Below, piece by piece: positions 34,839-44,190 of a stretch of DNA of 64,000 nt. Under the pieces are notes generated by a model. That model was not told the DNA's origin and did not search any database. It saw nothing but the letters and a program-made list of their open reading frames with translations. Position 1 is the first letter of the stretch; every line of letters begins with the position of its first letter. The DNA is from Paenibacillus sp. FSL R5-0341. Lineage in GTDB: Bacteria; Bacillota; Bacilli; Paenibacillales; Paenibacillaceae. Location: NCBI RefSeq assembly GCF_037975235.1, contig NZ_CP150241.1:4340001-4404000 (forward strand), in the 5' to 3' direction. A program made the position numbers and the translations under genes.

Positions 34839-37697
34839 TTATGCCGAAAACTTTGTACTTTTCGGTACGAAGCGGCCAGAACCGCCCATGCGACGGCGGT
34901 TACGACGACCACCCCAGACGCTGCCTGCGCCCATAAGGAACGTCGGGATACCTGCAGCAACGATACAGATCGCCCATTCACGCAATCCCAGAGGTACGGT
35001 TTTGAAGATCGGCTGCAACGGTTCAACGTACATCACAACGAGCATCAGTACAACCGATGAAATCACGGCAAGAACCAGATATTTGTTCTGTAGTGGGTTC
35101 CGGTGGAAGATGGACCGCGAACTACGGCAATCAAAGACATGAATAAGCTGTGCCAAAACGAGTGTAGCAAAAGCTACGGACTGTGCCTTGATCAGTTGCC
35201 CCGGATTATCCGGTGCAGCCTGAAGAGTAAGCCAGAACGCTCCGAGTGTACACAATCCAATCAATACCCCCCGGCTGACGATTTTCCAACCCAGTCTGCG
35301 GGCAAAAATATTTTCCTTGGCACCGCGGGGCTTGTGTTCCATCAGATCTTTTTCAGGCTGATCTACCCCCAGCGCCATGGCAGGCAATCCATCCGTCACC
35401 AGGTTAACCCACAGAATCTGAATCGGTACGAGTGGCAGGGGCAAGCCCATCATCATTGCAAAGAACATTGTTAGAATCTCCCCTACGTTCGATGCCAGCA
35501 AATAACGGATAAACTTGCGGATGTTCTCATAAATATTACGACCTTCTTCAATGGCAGCCACAATGGTTGAGAAGTTATCATCACTTAGAATGAGCGCCGA
35601 AGCTTCCTTCGTGACATCTGTACCTGTAATGCCCATCGCGATCCCGATGTCAGCTGCTTTAATCGCCGGAGCGTCGTTCACTCCATCCCCCGTCATGGCG
35701 ACGACATGCCCCTTGCGCTGCAACGATTTTACGATGCGAAGCTTATGTTCAGGCGATACCCTTGAGAACACGTAGATGCCCTCTACCTGCTTATCCAGTT
35801 GCTCGTCTGTCATGCCTGCCAGCTGCTGACCACTTAGTGAGGCACCTCCACGTGGAAGAATCCCCAGCTGATGCGCAATGGCTTCTGCCGTTGTTCCATG
35901 ATCACCTGTGATCATGACGGTACGAATGCCCGCTTTGCGGCATGTGGCGATCGCATCTCTTACTTCACGACGCGGCGGATCAATCATACCTGCAAGTCCG
36001 ACGAAAACAAGCTGACTTTCGGCGGCGTGTTCGTCAGCCACTTTTTCCTCCGGTCGTACTTCACGATAGGCCATTCCGAGGACACGCAGTGCCGCTCCGG
36101 CCATACTCTCATTGGCTGCCATCACTTTCTGCCGCAGTGTTCCGGTGAAAGGTACGACCTTGCCTTCCCATAAAATATAACTGCAGTGTCCGATTAACAC
36201 ATCTGGCGCACCTTTGGTGTAGATCATTCGCCCTCCCTGGTGATTGACCAGGACTGACATGCGTTTCCGCTCGGAATCAAACGGGAACTCCTGCTGGCGG
36301 GCATACAACTCTTTGAGACCAGTAGGCGTAAGCCCCATTTTGGAGGCCAGTGTGACCAGTGCACCTTCCGTCGGATCACCCTTCAGCTCCCAGAATACAT
36401 TCTCTCGCTGGGCCGCTTCTTCTTTGTAATCATCTTTTTTAGCTTTTTTCTTGCCATCCTTTTTGGTATCCTTGCCCTTTTTCTTGTTTCCTAATTCGTT
36501 TGCGACACTCTCAACAATACTGGCATTGTTGCAAAGTGCGCTAATCTGGAGCATTCTGCGCAGGGACTGGTCACTCTTTAATTCCACTGTTCGACCGTTC
36601 TCCAGCATCTGCCCTTCAGGTGCATAACCATCCCCAGTAACCTTGATGCTGCGTCCCTCCAGCCACACATCCGTTACCGTCATCTTGTTCTGGGTGAGCG
36701 TGCCTGTCTTATCCGAACAGATCACAGATGCACAGCCAAGGGTTTCGACAGAAGGCAGTTTGCGCACAATGGCTTTACGTTTGATCATCCGCTGCACGCC
36801 AAGTGCGAGTGCAATGGTTACAATGGCCGGCAGACCCTCCGGTATGGCTGCCACCGCGAGGCTGACCCCTGCCAGAAACATGCCAACGGCTGGTTGTCCG
36901 TGCAATATGCCTGCGACGACGACCATGACGGTTAATCCCAATGCGACAAAAATCAGAATTTTGCCCAGTTGTTCCAGTCTGTGCTGTAGCGGTGTTTCTT
37001 GCTCCTCCGTATTCTGGATCAGATCGGCAATTTTGCCCATCTCCGTCTCCATTCCCGTACGGATGACCACACCTTTGGCCGTACCACGAGTAACCATGGT
37101 ACCCATAAAACCAATATTCTTCTGATCACCCAGCGGAACGTCCTCGTCGGCAATCGGAAGACAATGCTTGCTTACGGGAACCGATTCCCCGGTAAGTGCC
37201 GACTCCTCGACATCCAGACTGTTCGTTTGCAGCCAGCGTACATCAGCGGGTATGCGGTCGCCACTCTCCACCATAACGATATCTCCGGGTACGAGTTGTT
37301 TGGCGGCAAGATGTACTTCCTCGCCCGATCGAAGCACTTTGGCGAGAGGTGCGGACAACTGTTTCAATGCACGAAGAGATCGTTCTGCCCGGAATTCCTG
37401 TACAAACCCCAGAATCGCATTCAGTACGATAATCGCCACAATCGTTACTGCATCCAGATACTCACCTAACAATCCGGATACCAACGTTGCTCCCATCAAT
37501 ACCAGCACCATAAAATCTTTGAACTGATTCAAGAGCAATGTGATCGGAGAAATGCGTTTCCCCTCGCTCAGCTCATTCGAACCGACCACTTTTCTCTTCT
37601 CTGCTACAGCTTCGTCCGTCAATCCTTCCTGCGGGCTGACGCCAAGAGTGTTGCGAAGCTCTTCATCACTAAGTTGATGCCACTTGGTATGTTCCAT
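34839..37697 (-). CDS. Calcium-type P2A cation-transporting ATPase (YloB/PacL-like)
   Basis: 952 residues. The N-terminal cation ATPase domain ([13 protein letters not shown]), the TGESVPV actuator loop, the [10 protein letters not shown] membrane motif in M4, the phosphorylated Asp in [12 protein letters not shown] and [12 protein letters not shown] are all present, with about ten membrane helices. These features mark a SERCA-like P2A pump, and B. subtilis yloB, a Ca pump linked to germination, sits at the same place beside yloA/rqcH. The nucleotide domain carries a Lys-rich insertion ([19 protein letters not shown]) of about 25 residues. It is transcribed divergently from rqcH. Confidence 0.94.
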   Translation of the reverse strand: MEHTKWHQLSDEELRNTLGVSPQEGLTDEAVAEKRKVVGSNELSEGKRISPITLLLNQFKDFMVLVLMGATLVSGLLGEYLDAVTIVAIIVLNAILGFVQEFRAERSLRALKQLSAPLAKVLRSGEEVHLAAKQLVPGDIVMVESGDRIPADVRWLQTNSLDVEESALTGESVPVSKHCLPIADEDVPLGDQKNIGFMGTMVTRGTAKGVVIRTGMETEMGKIADLIQNTEEQETPLQHRLEQLGKILIFVALGLTVMVVVAGILHGQPAVGMFLAGVSLAVAAIPEGLPAIVTIALALGVQRMIKRKAIVRKLPSVETLGCASVICSDKTGTLTQNKMTVTDVWLEGRSIKVTGDGYAPEGQMLENGRTVELKSDQSLRRMLQISALCNNASIVESVANELGNKKKGKDTKKDGKKKAKKDDYKEEAAQRENVFWELKGDPTEGALVTLASKMGLTPTGLKELYARQQEFPFDSERKRMSVLVNHQGGRMIYTKGAPDVLIGHCSYILWEGKVVPFTGTLRQKVMAANESMAGAALRVLGMAYREVRPEEKVADEHAAESQLVFVGLAGMIDPPRREVRDAIATCRKAGIRTVMITGDHGTTAEAIAHQLGILPRGGASLSGQQLAGMTDEQLDKQVEGIYVFSRVSPEHKLRIVKSLQRKGHVVAMTGDGVNDAPAIKAADIGIAMGITGTDVTKEASALILSDDNFSTIVAAIEEGRNIYENIRKFIRYLLASNVGEILTMFFAMMMGLPLPLVPIQILWVNLVTDGLPAMALGVDQPEKDLMEHKPRGAKENIFARRLGWKIVSRGVLIGLCTLGAFWLTLQAAPDNPGQLIKAQSVAFATLVLAQLIHVFDCRSSRSIFHRNPLQNKYLVLAVISSVVLMLVVMYVEPLQPIFKTVPLGLREWAICIVAAGIPTFLMGAGSVWGGRRNRRRMGGSGRFVPKSTKFSA

Positions 37698-38057
37698 GCT
37701 TCAAGGTTCCCTCCCAGTCTGTATTTCATCTGCAAAATAAGCTCACATGCTTCACCGGCGCGCTGGTCGACAGGCTGTACACTATGCCGGACAAACTACC
37801 TGCTCTATATGTATTCGGACAGGTCTGTGATTAGCACCCAAGAGGCGAATCCTTTCCCTGATGGACAGAATAAGCTAAAATAAAAGTCTGCGATGTTCTG
37901 CGCAGTACCGATTCCAGCGTTCAACAGGCAAGCAACGAAGAATCTGCAGCCGGTCCTGTTTTTTTACATAACCTGGTTGCTCATTTCAGTTATATAGATG
38001 AAGCATTTGGCATGATGATAAAATGCAGATGCTCGATAGAGAGAGGAAGTGGAAAAA
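37698..38057. other. Divergent intergenic region between the ATPase and rqcH
   Basis: About 360 bases with no open frame of note. Both promoters must lie here. A -10-like GATAAAAT near 38019-38026 could serve rqcH, but no matching -35 is convincing, and the minus-strand promoter is not identifiable. GAGAGAGG at 38040-38047 is the rqcH ribosome binding site. Confidence 0.3.
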
Positions 38058-39830
38058 ATGGCATTGGACGGCATCGTAACACGAGCCATTGTTCATGAAT
38101 TGCAAGGCTGCATTGGTGGACGTATCAGCAAGATCCATCAGCCGAATGGCCATGACGTAGTTCTCACACTGCGTGCTCAGCGCGGAAATAGTAAATTGCT
38201 TGTTTCGGCAAGCCCGACGTATCCTCGTGTGCATTATACGGAAAAGACATTTCTTAACCCTACTGAAGCACCCATGTTCTGCATGCTGCTCCGCAAGCAC
38301 TGTGAAGGTGCAATCATTGAGGAGATCCGTCAGATTGGCATGGAGCGTATTATCCACATCAATGTGCGCCAGCGCGACGAACTGGGGGATGTTTCGGTTA
38401 AACGGATCATCATTGAATTGATGGGGCGTCACAGTAATATTATTTTGCTTGATCCTGTAACAGGAACAATTCTGGATGGTATTCATCATGTAACTCCGTC
38501 CATCAGCAGCTACCGAGTAATTATGCCCGGATTCTCGTATACTGCCCCACCCGAACAACATAAAAGTAATCCGCTCGAAGTGAGCCGTGCAGCATTCGAG
38601 GACAGCTATCATGCCGCTGAAGAAGAGGCATCACGCTGGCTTGTGAATGCCTTTAGCGGTCTTAGCCCGTTAATTGCGGGAGAGATTGCCGCCCGTGGGA
38701 TTGCTGCTGAAGGTACAGCGAGTGCTCCGACTGTGATTGAGGGTGAAAGCCGGATCGAGGCTGGGACACTTTGGAACGCTTTTGAAGCCGTGATGGGACC
38801 TGTCAGAGATCATATCTACACGCCTGTAACCGGAATGAACGCTAAAGGCAAAATGATTTTCTCGGCCGTTCATCTTGAGAGCATTCAGGACTTGGAGAAA
38901 ACCTATGACACGATGAGCAAGTGTATGGAAGATTACTACGGAGATAAGGCTGAACGAGACACTGTAAAACAGAGAGTAAGTGATCTGCTCCGTTTTCTGC
39001 AGAATGAGCGAAGCAAAAACATCAAAAAGCTGGACAACCTGAACAAGGACTTGCTGGAAGCAGACGATGCGGACAAGTTCAGACTATGGGGTGAGTTGCT
39101 GTTTGCCTCCCTGCATCAGGTCCACAAAGGGGACAAGAGCGTGGAGCTTGTGAACTTCTACGATGAAGACCAAGCCAACATCACCATTCAGCTTGACCCA
39201 CTGCTCACACCGTCTGATAACGCACAACGTTATTTCAAGCGGTATAACAAATACAAGAACAGTCTGGCTGTCATTCATGAGCAACTTGGCAAAACCAAAG
39301 ACGAGATTGACTATCTCGATAACCTGTTACAGCAGCTGTCCATTGCATCCATGAACGATATTGAGGAAATACGGGATGAGCTTGTGCAGCAAGGATACCT
39401 TCGAGACCGCAATAAAAAGGGTAAAAAGAAGAAGAAAAGTGACCGTCCAACCGTACACCAGTTCACCTCCTCTGAGGGAATCGATATTCTTGTGGGCAAA
39501 AACAACCTGCAGAACGAGTACGTGACTAACCGTCTCGCTTCTTCCAACGACACCTGGCTGCATACCAAAGACATTCCAGGCTCACATGTCGTTATTCGCA
39601 GTACGGACTTTGGGGAGGCAACATTGGAAGAAGCAGCGCAACTTGCTGCCTATTTCAGCCAAGCCAAGGAGTCCAGTAGCGTACCTGTGGATTACACGTT
39701 TATCCGTCATGTACGCAAACCCAGCGGTGCGAAGCCAGGTTTTGTCATCTATGATCATCAGAAGACCTTGTTTGTAACACCAAATGATGAATTAATCAAG
39801 AGTCTGCCATCCACGATTAAAAATGGATAA
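38058..39830 (+). CDS. rqcH: Rqc2/NEMF-homologue RqcH (NFACT-family ribosome quality control protein)
   Basis: 590 residues from ATG 38058 (MALDGIVTRA, the family start); GTG 38049 is an alternative. NFACT-N (about 1-190) is followed by a HhH region, long coiled coils (about 280-440) and a Lys-rich hinge (KKGKKKKKSDRP). The NFACT-R/DUF814 domain has LVGKNNLQNEYVT and the TWLHTKDIPGSHVVIR signature. RqcH binds obstructed 50S-peptidyl-tRNA and adds C-terminal alanine tails. Older annotation calls it a fibronectin-binding protein (FbpA/YloA). Confidence 0.96.
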   Translation: MALDGIVTRAIVHELQGCIGGRISKIHQPNGHDVVLTLRAQRGNSKLLVSASPTYPRVHYTEKTFLNPTEAPMFCMLLRKHCEGAIIEEIRQIGMERIIHINVRQRDELGDVSVKRIIIELMGRHSNIILLDPVTGTILDGIHHVTPSISSYRVIMPGFSYTAPPEQHKSNPLEVSRAAFEDSYHAAEEEASRWLVNAFSGLSPLIAGEIAARGIAAEGTASAPTVIEGESRIEAGTLWNAFEAVMGPVRDHIYTPVTGMNAKGKMIFSAVHLESIQDLEKTYDTMSKCMEDYYGDKAERDTVKQRVSDLLRFLQNERSKNIKKLDNLNKDLLEADDADKFRLWGELLFASLHQVHKGDKSVELVNFYDEDQANITIQLDPLLTPSDNAQRYFKRYNKYKNSLAVIHEQLGKTKDEIDYLDNLLQQLSIASMNDIEEIRDELVQQGYLRDRNKKGKKKKKSDRPTVHQFTSSEGIDILVGKNNLQNEYVTNRLASSNDTWLHTKDIPGSHVVIRSTDFGEATLEEAAQLAAYFSQAKESSSVPVDYTFIRHVRKPSGAKPGFVIYDHQKTLFVTPNDELIKSLPSTIKNG

Positions 39831-39832
39831 GG

Positions 39833-39932
39833 CTATATAAGTTGAACTAAAGATTATTTACACTGACACTACGATGACAGAACAACCTTCCAATCGCTGT
39901 TATCGTGTAAATGATTAGTTCAAATTATATAG
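39833..39932. repeat. Palindromic intergenic repeat element C (100 bp)
   Basis: ctatataagttgaacta at the left end is mirrored at the right end by a sequence complementary except for one base, and inner arms atttacac/gtgtaaat and cgatgacag/ctgttatcg continue the hairpin. It starts two bases past the rqcH stop. Length, terminal inverted repeats and the lack of coding suggest a MITE-like element. Confidence 0.65.
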
Positions 39933-39950
39933 ATGTAACAGTAACAAAGA

Positions 39951-39988
39951 CAAAATCCCCTGACCATTAAAGGTTCAGGGGATTTTTG
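39951..39988 (+). terminator. rqcH terminator
   Basis: aaaatcccctga pairs with tcaggggatttt (39975-39986), followed by TTTTTG. It lies after repeat element C. Confidence 0.85.
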
Positions 39989-40116
39989 TGGTTGCAATAC
40001 ATCATTTCAATGTTATGTGAAGCTAGGCTTATTTCTCTTGTATTGAATATTAATTCGTTTATATGTATAATAATTCAATTGTGATGAATAAAATTTATAG
40101 TTAAAGGAAGTGTATC

Positions 40117-40563
40117 ATGACCATACATATCAGAGAAACGCAACCTGATGATCTGAAACCATTGACTGCATTAATGAATGACTATGTGGTGGGATTCTAC
40201 AATAACCCCTGGCCTGGTGATCAATCCATCCAGCTTTTGATTAATAACCTGCTTAATCAGCAGATCGGGGCTCAATTCGTGGCAGAACAGGACGGGGAGC
40301 TTATCGGATTTTCCACCCTGTTCTTTACTTATAGCACGATGAAAGCAGAGCGTGTCGCCATCATGAATGATCTTTTTGTGACGGAAACATTCAGAGAAGG
40401 CGAAGCGGAAGCCCAATTATTTGCACACTGTCAGCAATATACGCGTGACCATGGATGTGCATATATGTCTTGGATCACAGCAGTGACGAATGAGCGAGCA
40501 CAACAATTATTCGAACGTCTTGGGGCTACACGTGGCGCTTGGGTAAACTATTCCATTACGTAG
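40117..40563 (+). CDS. GNAT-family N-acetyltransferase
   Basis: 148 residues. It follows the GNAT order: an N-terminal strand (MTIHIRETQPDDL), a central core GELIGFSTLFF, the MNDLFVTETFREGEAEAQLF segment in place of the usual acetyl-CoA loop R-x-x-G-x-G/A, and C-terminal AQQLFERLGA. The substrate cannot be predicted. It is a single gene with an AAAGGAAG ribosome binding site, between the rqcH terminator and a strong convergent hairpin. Confidence 0.9.
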   Translation: MTIHIRETQPDDLKPLTALMNDYVVGFYNNPWPGDQSIQLLINNLLNQQIGAQFVAEQDGELIGFSTLFFTYSTMKAERVAIMNDLFVTETFREGEAEAQLFAHCQQYTRDHGCAYMSWITAVTNERAQQLFERLGATRGAWVNYSIT

Positions 40564-40577
40564 ACTCTTTTGAGCAC

Positions 40578-40630
40578 AAAAAAAAGGACATGGAAACATG
40601 AAGGTTCAGCCCTATCATGTTTCCATGTCC
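40578..40630 (-). terminator. Terminator between GNAT gene and PHP gene
   Basis: A 16-bp perfect stem (40586-40601 against 40615-40630) with a 13-base loop. A T run follows on the minus strand, so it mainly serves the PHP phosphatase gene. Confidence 0.88.
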
Positions 40631-40706
40631 TGTAATCCTTCGATCCTAAATGTACTCAATAAGCAGAAAAACCCTCATATCCAGATAACGTGTTAACCTG
40701 TCTAGA

Positions 40707-41576
40707 TCATACTCCCTCTTGTCGTGAAGCAGCTGCCTTCAGCCTTTCTAACACATCAACCTTTACGGTCTTGCTACCGAGATCCCCGTGGAACACAACT
40801 CCTTGCCGTTCGCCATGATAATCCGATCCACCAGTCTCAATAAGATCATACTCCCTGGCCAGCTTACCATACCTTCGTTCCTCTTCCGGGCCATGGTCCG
40901 AATGAAACACCTCAATGCCATCTGGACGAGAGTCTTCGATGATACGTCGCACCAATTCATCATCATTATAGAGACCCGGATGGGCAATCACAGCGGCTCC
41001 ACCAGCGGCTCTGATCCACTCACATGCATCCTCGGGTGCAACGCGGGGTACAGATACGAAGCCAGGCTTGCCTTCAGCAAGATATCGATCAAATGCATCC
41101 CGCATGTCGACAGCATATCCCTTCTTCACCAACACATCAGCCATATGAGGTCTGCCGATACTCTCATCCTGCTCTAACGGCCGTCCTAGCTCATCGAGTA
41201 CCTCCTGCCAGCTTATATCAAGCCCGAGTTCCTGCAGCTTGCCAATAATCAGATGATTTCGCTCATCTCGTGCTTCTCGTAATCCGCGCAACCGTTGCAG
41301 AAACTGCTCATCCTCCGTATTTACGTAATAACCCAAGACATGAATATCTTTGCCGCCAGCCCGGGTGCTGATCTCCACTCCAGCAACGACATCAATCTCG
41401 AACTCTTTACCCGCTTGCTGTGCTTCCGCTACACCAGCTACTGTGTCATGGTCCGTCAGAGCAACCGCAGATAGTCCTTTTTGCTTGGCAAGCTTCACAT
41501 TATCAGCTGGTGGCTGCATTCCATCGGAGGCCTGACTGTGGGTATGAAGATCACAGCGTCCTTGGCGTTGATCCAT
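40707..41576 (-). CDS. PHP-domain phosphoesterase (YciV/RNase AM-like)
   Basis: 289 residues from ATG 41576 (AAAGGAG nine bases upstream). The PHP metal motifs are intact: DLHTHSQASDG (motif I), LTDHDTVAG (II), GVEIS (III), VIAHPG, and the late GSDYHG (IV). Length and the insertion pattern match the family of 3',5'-nucleotide bisphosphate phosphatases / 5'-3' exonucleases acting on short RNA. It appears to be a single-gene unit next to a LysR regulator. Confidence 0.9.
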   Translation of the reverse strand: MDQRQGRCDLHTHSQASDGMQPPADNVKLAKQKGLSAVALTDHDTVAGVAEAQQAGKEFEIDVVAGVEISTRAGGKDIHVLGYYVNTEDEQFLQRLRGLREARDERNHLIIGKLQELGLDISWQEVLDELGRPLEQDESIGRPHMADVLVKKGYAVDMRDAFDRYLAEGKPGFVSVPRVAPEDACEWIRAAGGAAVIAHPGLYNDDELVRRIIEDSRPDGIEVFHSDHGPEEERRYGKLAREYDLIETGGSDYHGERQGVVFHGDLGSKTVKVDVLERLKAAASRQEGV

Positions 41577-41640
41577 GTACAACAGCTCCTTTGTGTAAAA
41601 TGATTTGGATTACTCTCATCTATCATTGAGTTTCCGCCTA

Positions 41641-42564
41641 TTATGCCTTCCCCGGCTTGTGTTCTGGCTCAGATTGCTCCTGTTGACGCAGATAGTTCAG
41701 GAAAGCGACAGCTGACAGCGGCAACAAGGACGATTTTAGATGGATGGCATAGAACTGCCGTTTGAATTCGAGTCCACGGATATCCACAATATGAACGAGT
41801 CCCAGAGCAAGCTCATGCTGCACGGAAGAAGGAGATAACATCGTAATGCCCACCCCTGCCTCTACAGCCGATTTTACGGCTCCAGTACTTCCAAGTTCCA
41901 TCACCACATTCATATCCTGTGGATCAATATTTTTCTTTTGCAGTTGGTCTTCCATCACCTGACGGGTACCCGAGCCCTTCTCACGCAGCACAAAGGGATA
42001 GTTCATTACATCTTCAAGATTCACTTTGCTACGCTTAGCCAGATCATGCCCAGCAGGTACAATCAGTTTCAGCTCGTCCTGCATGACAGGCTCTACAATC
42101 ATGTCCGGATGGTGTACAGGCGCTTCAATCAGACCAAAATTAAGCTGGTGTTTCAATATATCATCCATAATTTGCGTTGTGTTCATCACCTTCATGACAA
42201 TGGAAATATCGGGATACTGAAGCGCAAACGGTCCGAGCATGCGTGGGAGCACATATTCCCCGATCGTTAAACTGGCTCCAAGCTGGAGTCGGCCCTGTAA
42301 CATCTGGGTAAACGCCGACATCGCTTCATCCGTCTGTCTGACCAGTTCTACGCTCCGTTTCGCGTGAGGCAATAAAGTCCGGCCAGCCTCAGATAGTTCT
42401 ATTTTTTTGGTGGAACGATGCAATAACTTGGTTCCAAAATAGTCCTCCAATGATTGAATCTGCATCGTTACTGCCGGTTGAGTCATATGTAATGCTTGTG
42501 CAGCAGCCGAGAAGCTGCCCTTCTCTGCTACCGTATAAAAAATATGCAATTGGTGAAAATTCAT
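41641..42564 (-). CDS. LysR-family transcriptional regulator (CysL/CbbR-like)
   Basis: 307 residues. The N-terminal winged helix-turn-helix reads LHIFYTVAEKGSFSAAAQALHMTQPAVTMQIQSLED, with LSEAGRTLLPHA after it. The LysR substrate-binding domain (about 90-295) contains LQLGASLTIGEYVLPRML, as in CysL/CbbR-type members, and an ELGSTGAVKSAVEAGVGI hinge. The effector is unknown. LysR regulators often sit beside and divergent from their target, but both flanking genes here run the same way. Confidence 0.92.
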   Translation of the reverse strand: MNFHQLHIFYTVAEKGSFSAAAQALHMTQPAVTMQIQSLEDYFGTKLLHRSTKKIELSEAGRTLLPHAKRSVELVRQTDEAMSAFTQMLQGRLQLGASLTIGEYVLPRMLGPFALQYPDISIVMKVMNTTQIMDDILKHQLNFGLIEAPVHHPDMIVEPVMQDELKLIVPAGHDLAKRSKVNLEDVMNYPFVLREKGSGTRQVMEDQLQKKNIDPQDMNVVMELGSTGAVKSAVEAGVGITMLSPSSVQHELALGLVHIVDIRGLEFKRQFYAIHLKSSLLPLSAVAFLNYLRQQEQSEPEHKPGKA

Positions 42565-42622
42565 ATCTTCGCCCCTCTTCGATTACACTCTCTACATTGT
42601 AGCCGATTTCCTGCTTGGCAAC

Positions 42623-42650
42623 AAAAAAAGCATGCAGCTTGTCTGCATGC
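42623..42650 (-). terminator. Terminator of the 145-residue hypothetical gene
   Basis: gcatgcag (42630-42637) pairs with 42643-42650; a run of seven T follows on the minus strand. Confidence 0.85.
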
Positions 42651-42695
42651 GATGATACTTGAATCTATGATTTCAACTTATTAAATCTACTCAAT

Positions 42696-43133
42696 TTACT
42701 TGTGCTTGCGGCTATTTTTGACCAGCGTCATTCTTCTTGAATGTCTTAACCATGAATAATATGACTTCAGGTCCCTCAACTCAATGGTCTCCGACATACG
42801 TCCCAGAAACGTAACTACAATCATTTTGTGCAGCGGGTTGCCCGCAATATCATATTCTCCTTCAAGTTCGGAAAATTCGGCGACCACCACCAGATCCTCA
42901 TCAATCAGGTAGACGTCCTGTTCATTACGGTAGTATGGTGTTATACGGTCCTGCTTCAGACACTCCCATAACCACGCCGCAATATGGTCATCATCACTAC
43001 GTGCAGGCTCAATACGGTCTGCATACCGCATCTTGGCATGATGGGTAATGACGATGTCGGCCACTTTCTTGTCTCCAAGAGCCACGAAAAACGGCTCGTA
43101 GGTGCTCCAACGTTGCATCACCTTATCACGCAT
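42696..43133 (-). CDS. Conserved-looking hypothetical protein, 145 residues
   Basis: It starts at ATG 43133, chosen because GGAGAG lies eight bases upstream; GTG 43142 overlaps it. Soluble, with no membrane segment. ITHHAKMRYADRIEP near residue 35, the acidic DEDLVVVAEFSELEGEYDIAG and the basic C-terminus (RHSRRMTLVKNSRKHK) stand out. I do not recognise the family with certainty. It has its own terminator and follows the ylbF-ylbG pair on the same strand. Confidence 0.75.
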   Translation of the reverse strand: MRDKVMQRWSTYEPFFVALGDKKVADIVITHHAKMRYADRIEPARSDDDHIAAWLWECLKQDRITPYYRNEQDVYLIDEDLVVVAEFSELEGEYDIAGNPLHKMIVVTFLGRMSETIELRDLKSYYSWLRHSRRMTLVKNSRKHK

Positions 43134-43298
43134 GGGAATCACTCTCCACCAGATAGGACTTTCTATCTATTTATTACCAAATATATTACAACATTAGTCC
43201 CGCAACCTCAAGGCGTAAGTTTAACTTTTTTTCACAATAGCCAATTTGTGTATAATTCAAGAAAAGAGCGACCCCAAAGGGTCCCTCCAGTTTCTCTT

Positions 43299-43562
43299 CT
43301 ATATTCCGTAAAAGCTCGTTTTGTCCATGGTTTTGCTGGCATACTCGGTTTTGATCTCATTACGATACGAGCGTTCGATCTTGCGCACATAGGAAAGTCG
43401 CTTCACATTTTTCATCGTATCATCTGCCCGTTCTGCATTAACATACATGACTACATAATGCATACGACGGGAGATATAATGCACGGTGCCATATTTTTCG
43501 AGATTACGGGCAGCCTTCAAATCACTGACCCAAATAATGAATCCTGTCCTTTCCGCAAACAT
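43299..43562 (-). CDS. ylbG: YlbG-family protein (DUF2129)
   Basis: About 87 residues; tandem ATGs at 43565 and 43562 with GGGG just upstream. The pattern ERTGFIIWVSDLK...YGTVHYISRRMHYVVMYVN...V-K-IERSYR is that of B. subtilis YlbG. Function is unknown. It follows ylbF by about 30 bases, as in B. subtilis. Confidence 0.92.
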   Translation of the reverse strand: MFAERTGFIIWVSDLKAARNLEKYGTVHYISRRMHYVVMYVNAERADDTMKNVKRLSYVRKIERSYRNEIKTEYASKTMDKTSFYGI

Positions 43563-43592
43563 CATCGTTCCCCGCCCTTCTATAATGATTAC

Positions 43593-44030
43593 TTAACTGC
43601 AACCACATTTGCCGCCACTACCGCAGCCGCCCTTCGGATTCGGATCGTTGCTCGGTACCTTAATGGTCGTTGACACTGCAAATGCAATGGTCTCTGACAT
43701 CTGGAATAACATATCATCCAGGGACTTCTCTGCCTGTTTGAAGCGAATTACCGCCTCGAAATTTTCCAACTCCTGTTCCAGAGCCTTCACCTGATCTTTC
43801 GCTGCATGATAATCCGGGTGAAAATGACCAAAACGCTGTGTTTCTTCAAACAATTCTTTCTTGGCATTCAGCTTCCGAATCCCCATCTGAATCTCAGGGC
43901 TAGTCTCGACTTGCTGCTTCCAATATAAATAATCCGATACTTCGGCAGATTGGTTAATCATGTCGCCCAGTTCATATGCGCCCGTTAACACTTGGGCCAT
44001 ATCGACCGTGTTCATTTCCGCTACGCTCAT
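43593..44030 (-). CDS. ylbF: YlbF-family Y-complex subunit
   Basis: 145 residues. A helical YlbF/YmcA domain (about 10-110) is visible in YLYWKQQVE, MGIRKLNAKKELFEE and LEQELENFEAVIRFKQAEKSLDDMLFQMSETIA. The C-terminus ends in a Gly/Cys-rich tail, GGCGSGGKCGCS, with three Cys. In B. subtilis YlbF, YmcA and YaaT form a complex that steers RNase Y and supports sporulation, competence and biofilms, and carries Fe-S clusters. The Cys tail fits that role. Confidence 0.93.
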   Translation of the reverse strand: MSVAEMNTVDMAQVLTGAYELGDMINQSAEVSDYLYWKQQVETSPEIQMGIRKLNAKKELFEETQRFGHFHPDYHAAKDQVKALEQELENFEAVIRFKQAEKSLDDMLFQMSETIAFAVSTTIKVPSNDPNPKGGCGSGGKCGCS

Positions 44031-44159
44031 GAAATATTCATCCTATCTATATATAAAGTTCTACTCAACGTAGACTACCTCATCATAGCATATCCATGAA
44101 TAGTTAAGAAGAGTTTTTCCTGCAATTAGAAATAGGGGGAACTCGAAAATTCGCCTTTC

Positions 44160-44190
44160 AACCTGATATTCACGTGAAATAGTCAGGTTA
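44160..44190. repeat. Short palindrome over the helicase-associated gene stop
   Basis: aacctga and tcaggtt flank a near-perfect tattcacgtgaaata core. It overlaps the stop codon at 44183. There is no T-run, so it is not a typical terminator. Confidence 0.45.

Noticed and set aside
37986..38612. 208-codon minus-strand frame
   Set aside because: Antisense to the N-terminal domain of rqcH, which has the family signature.
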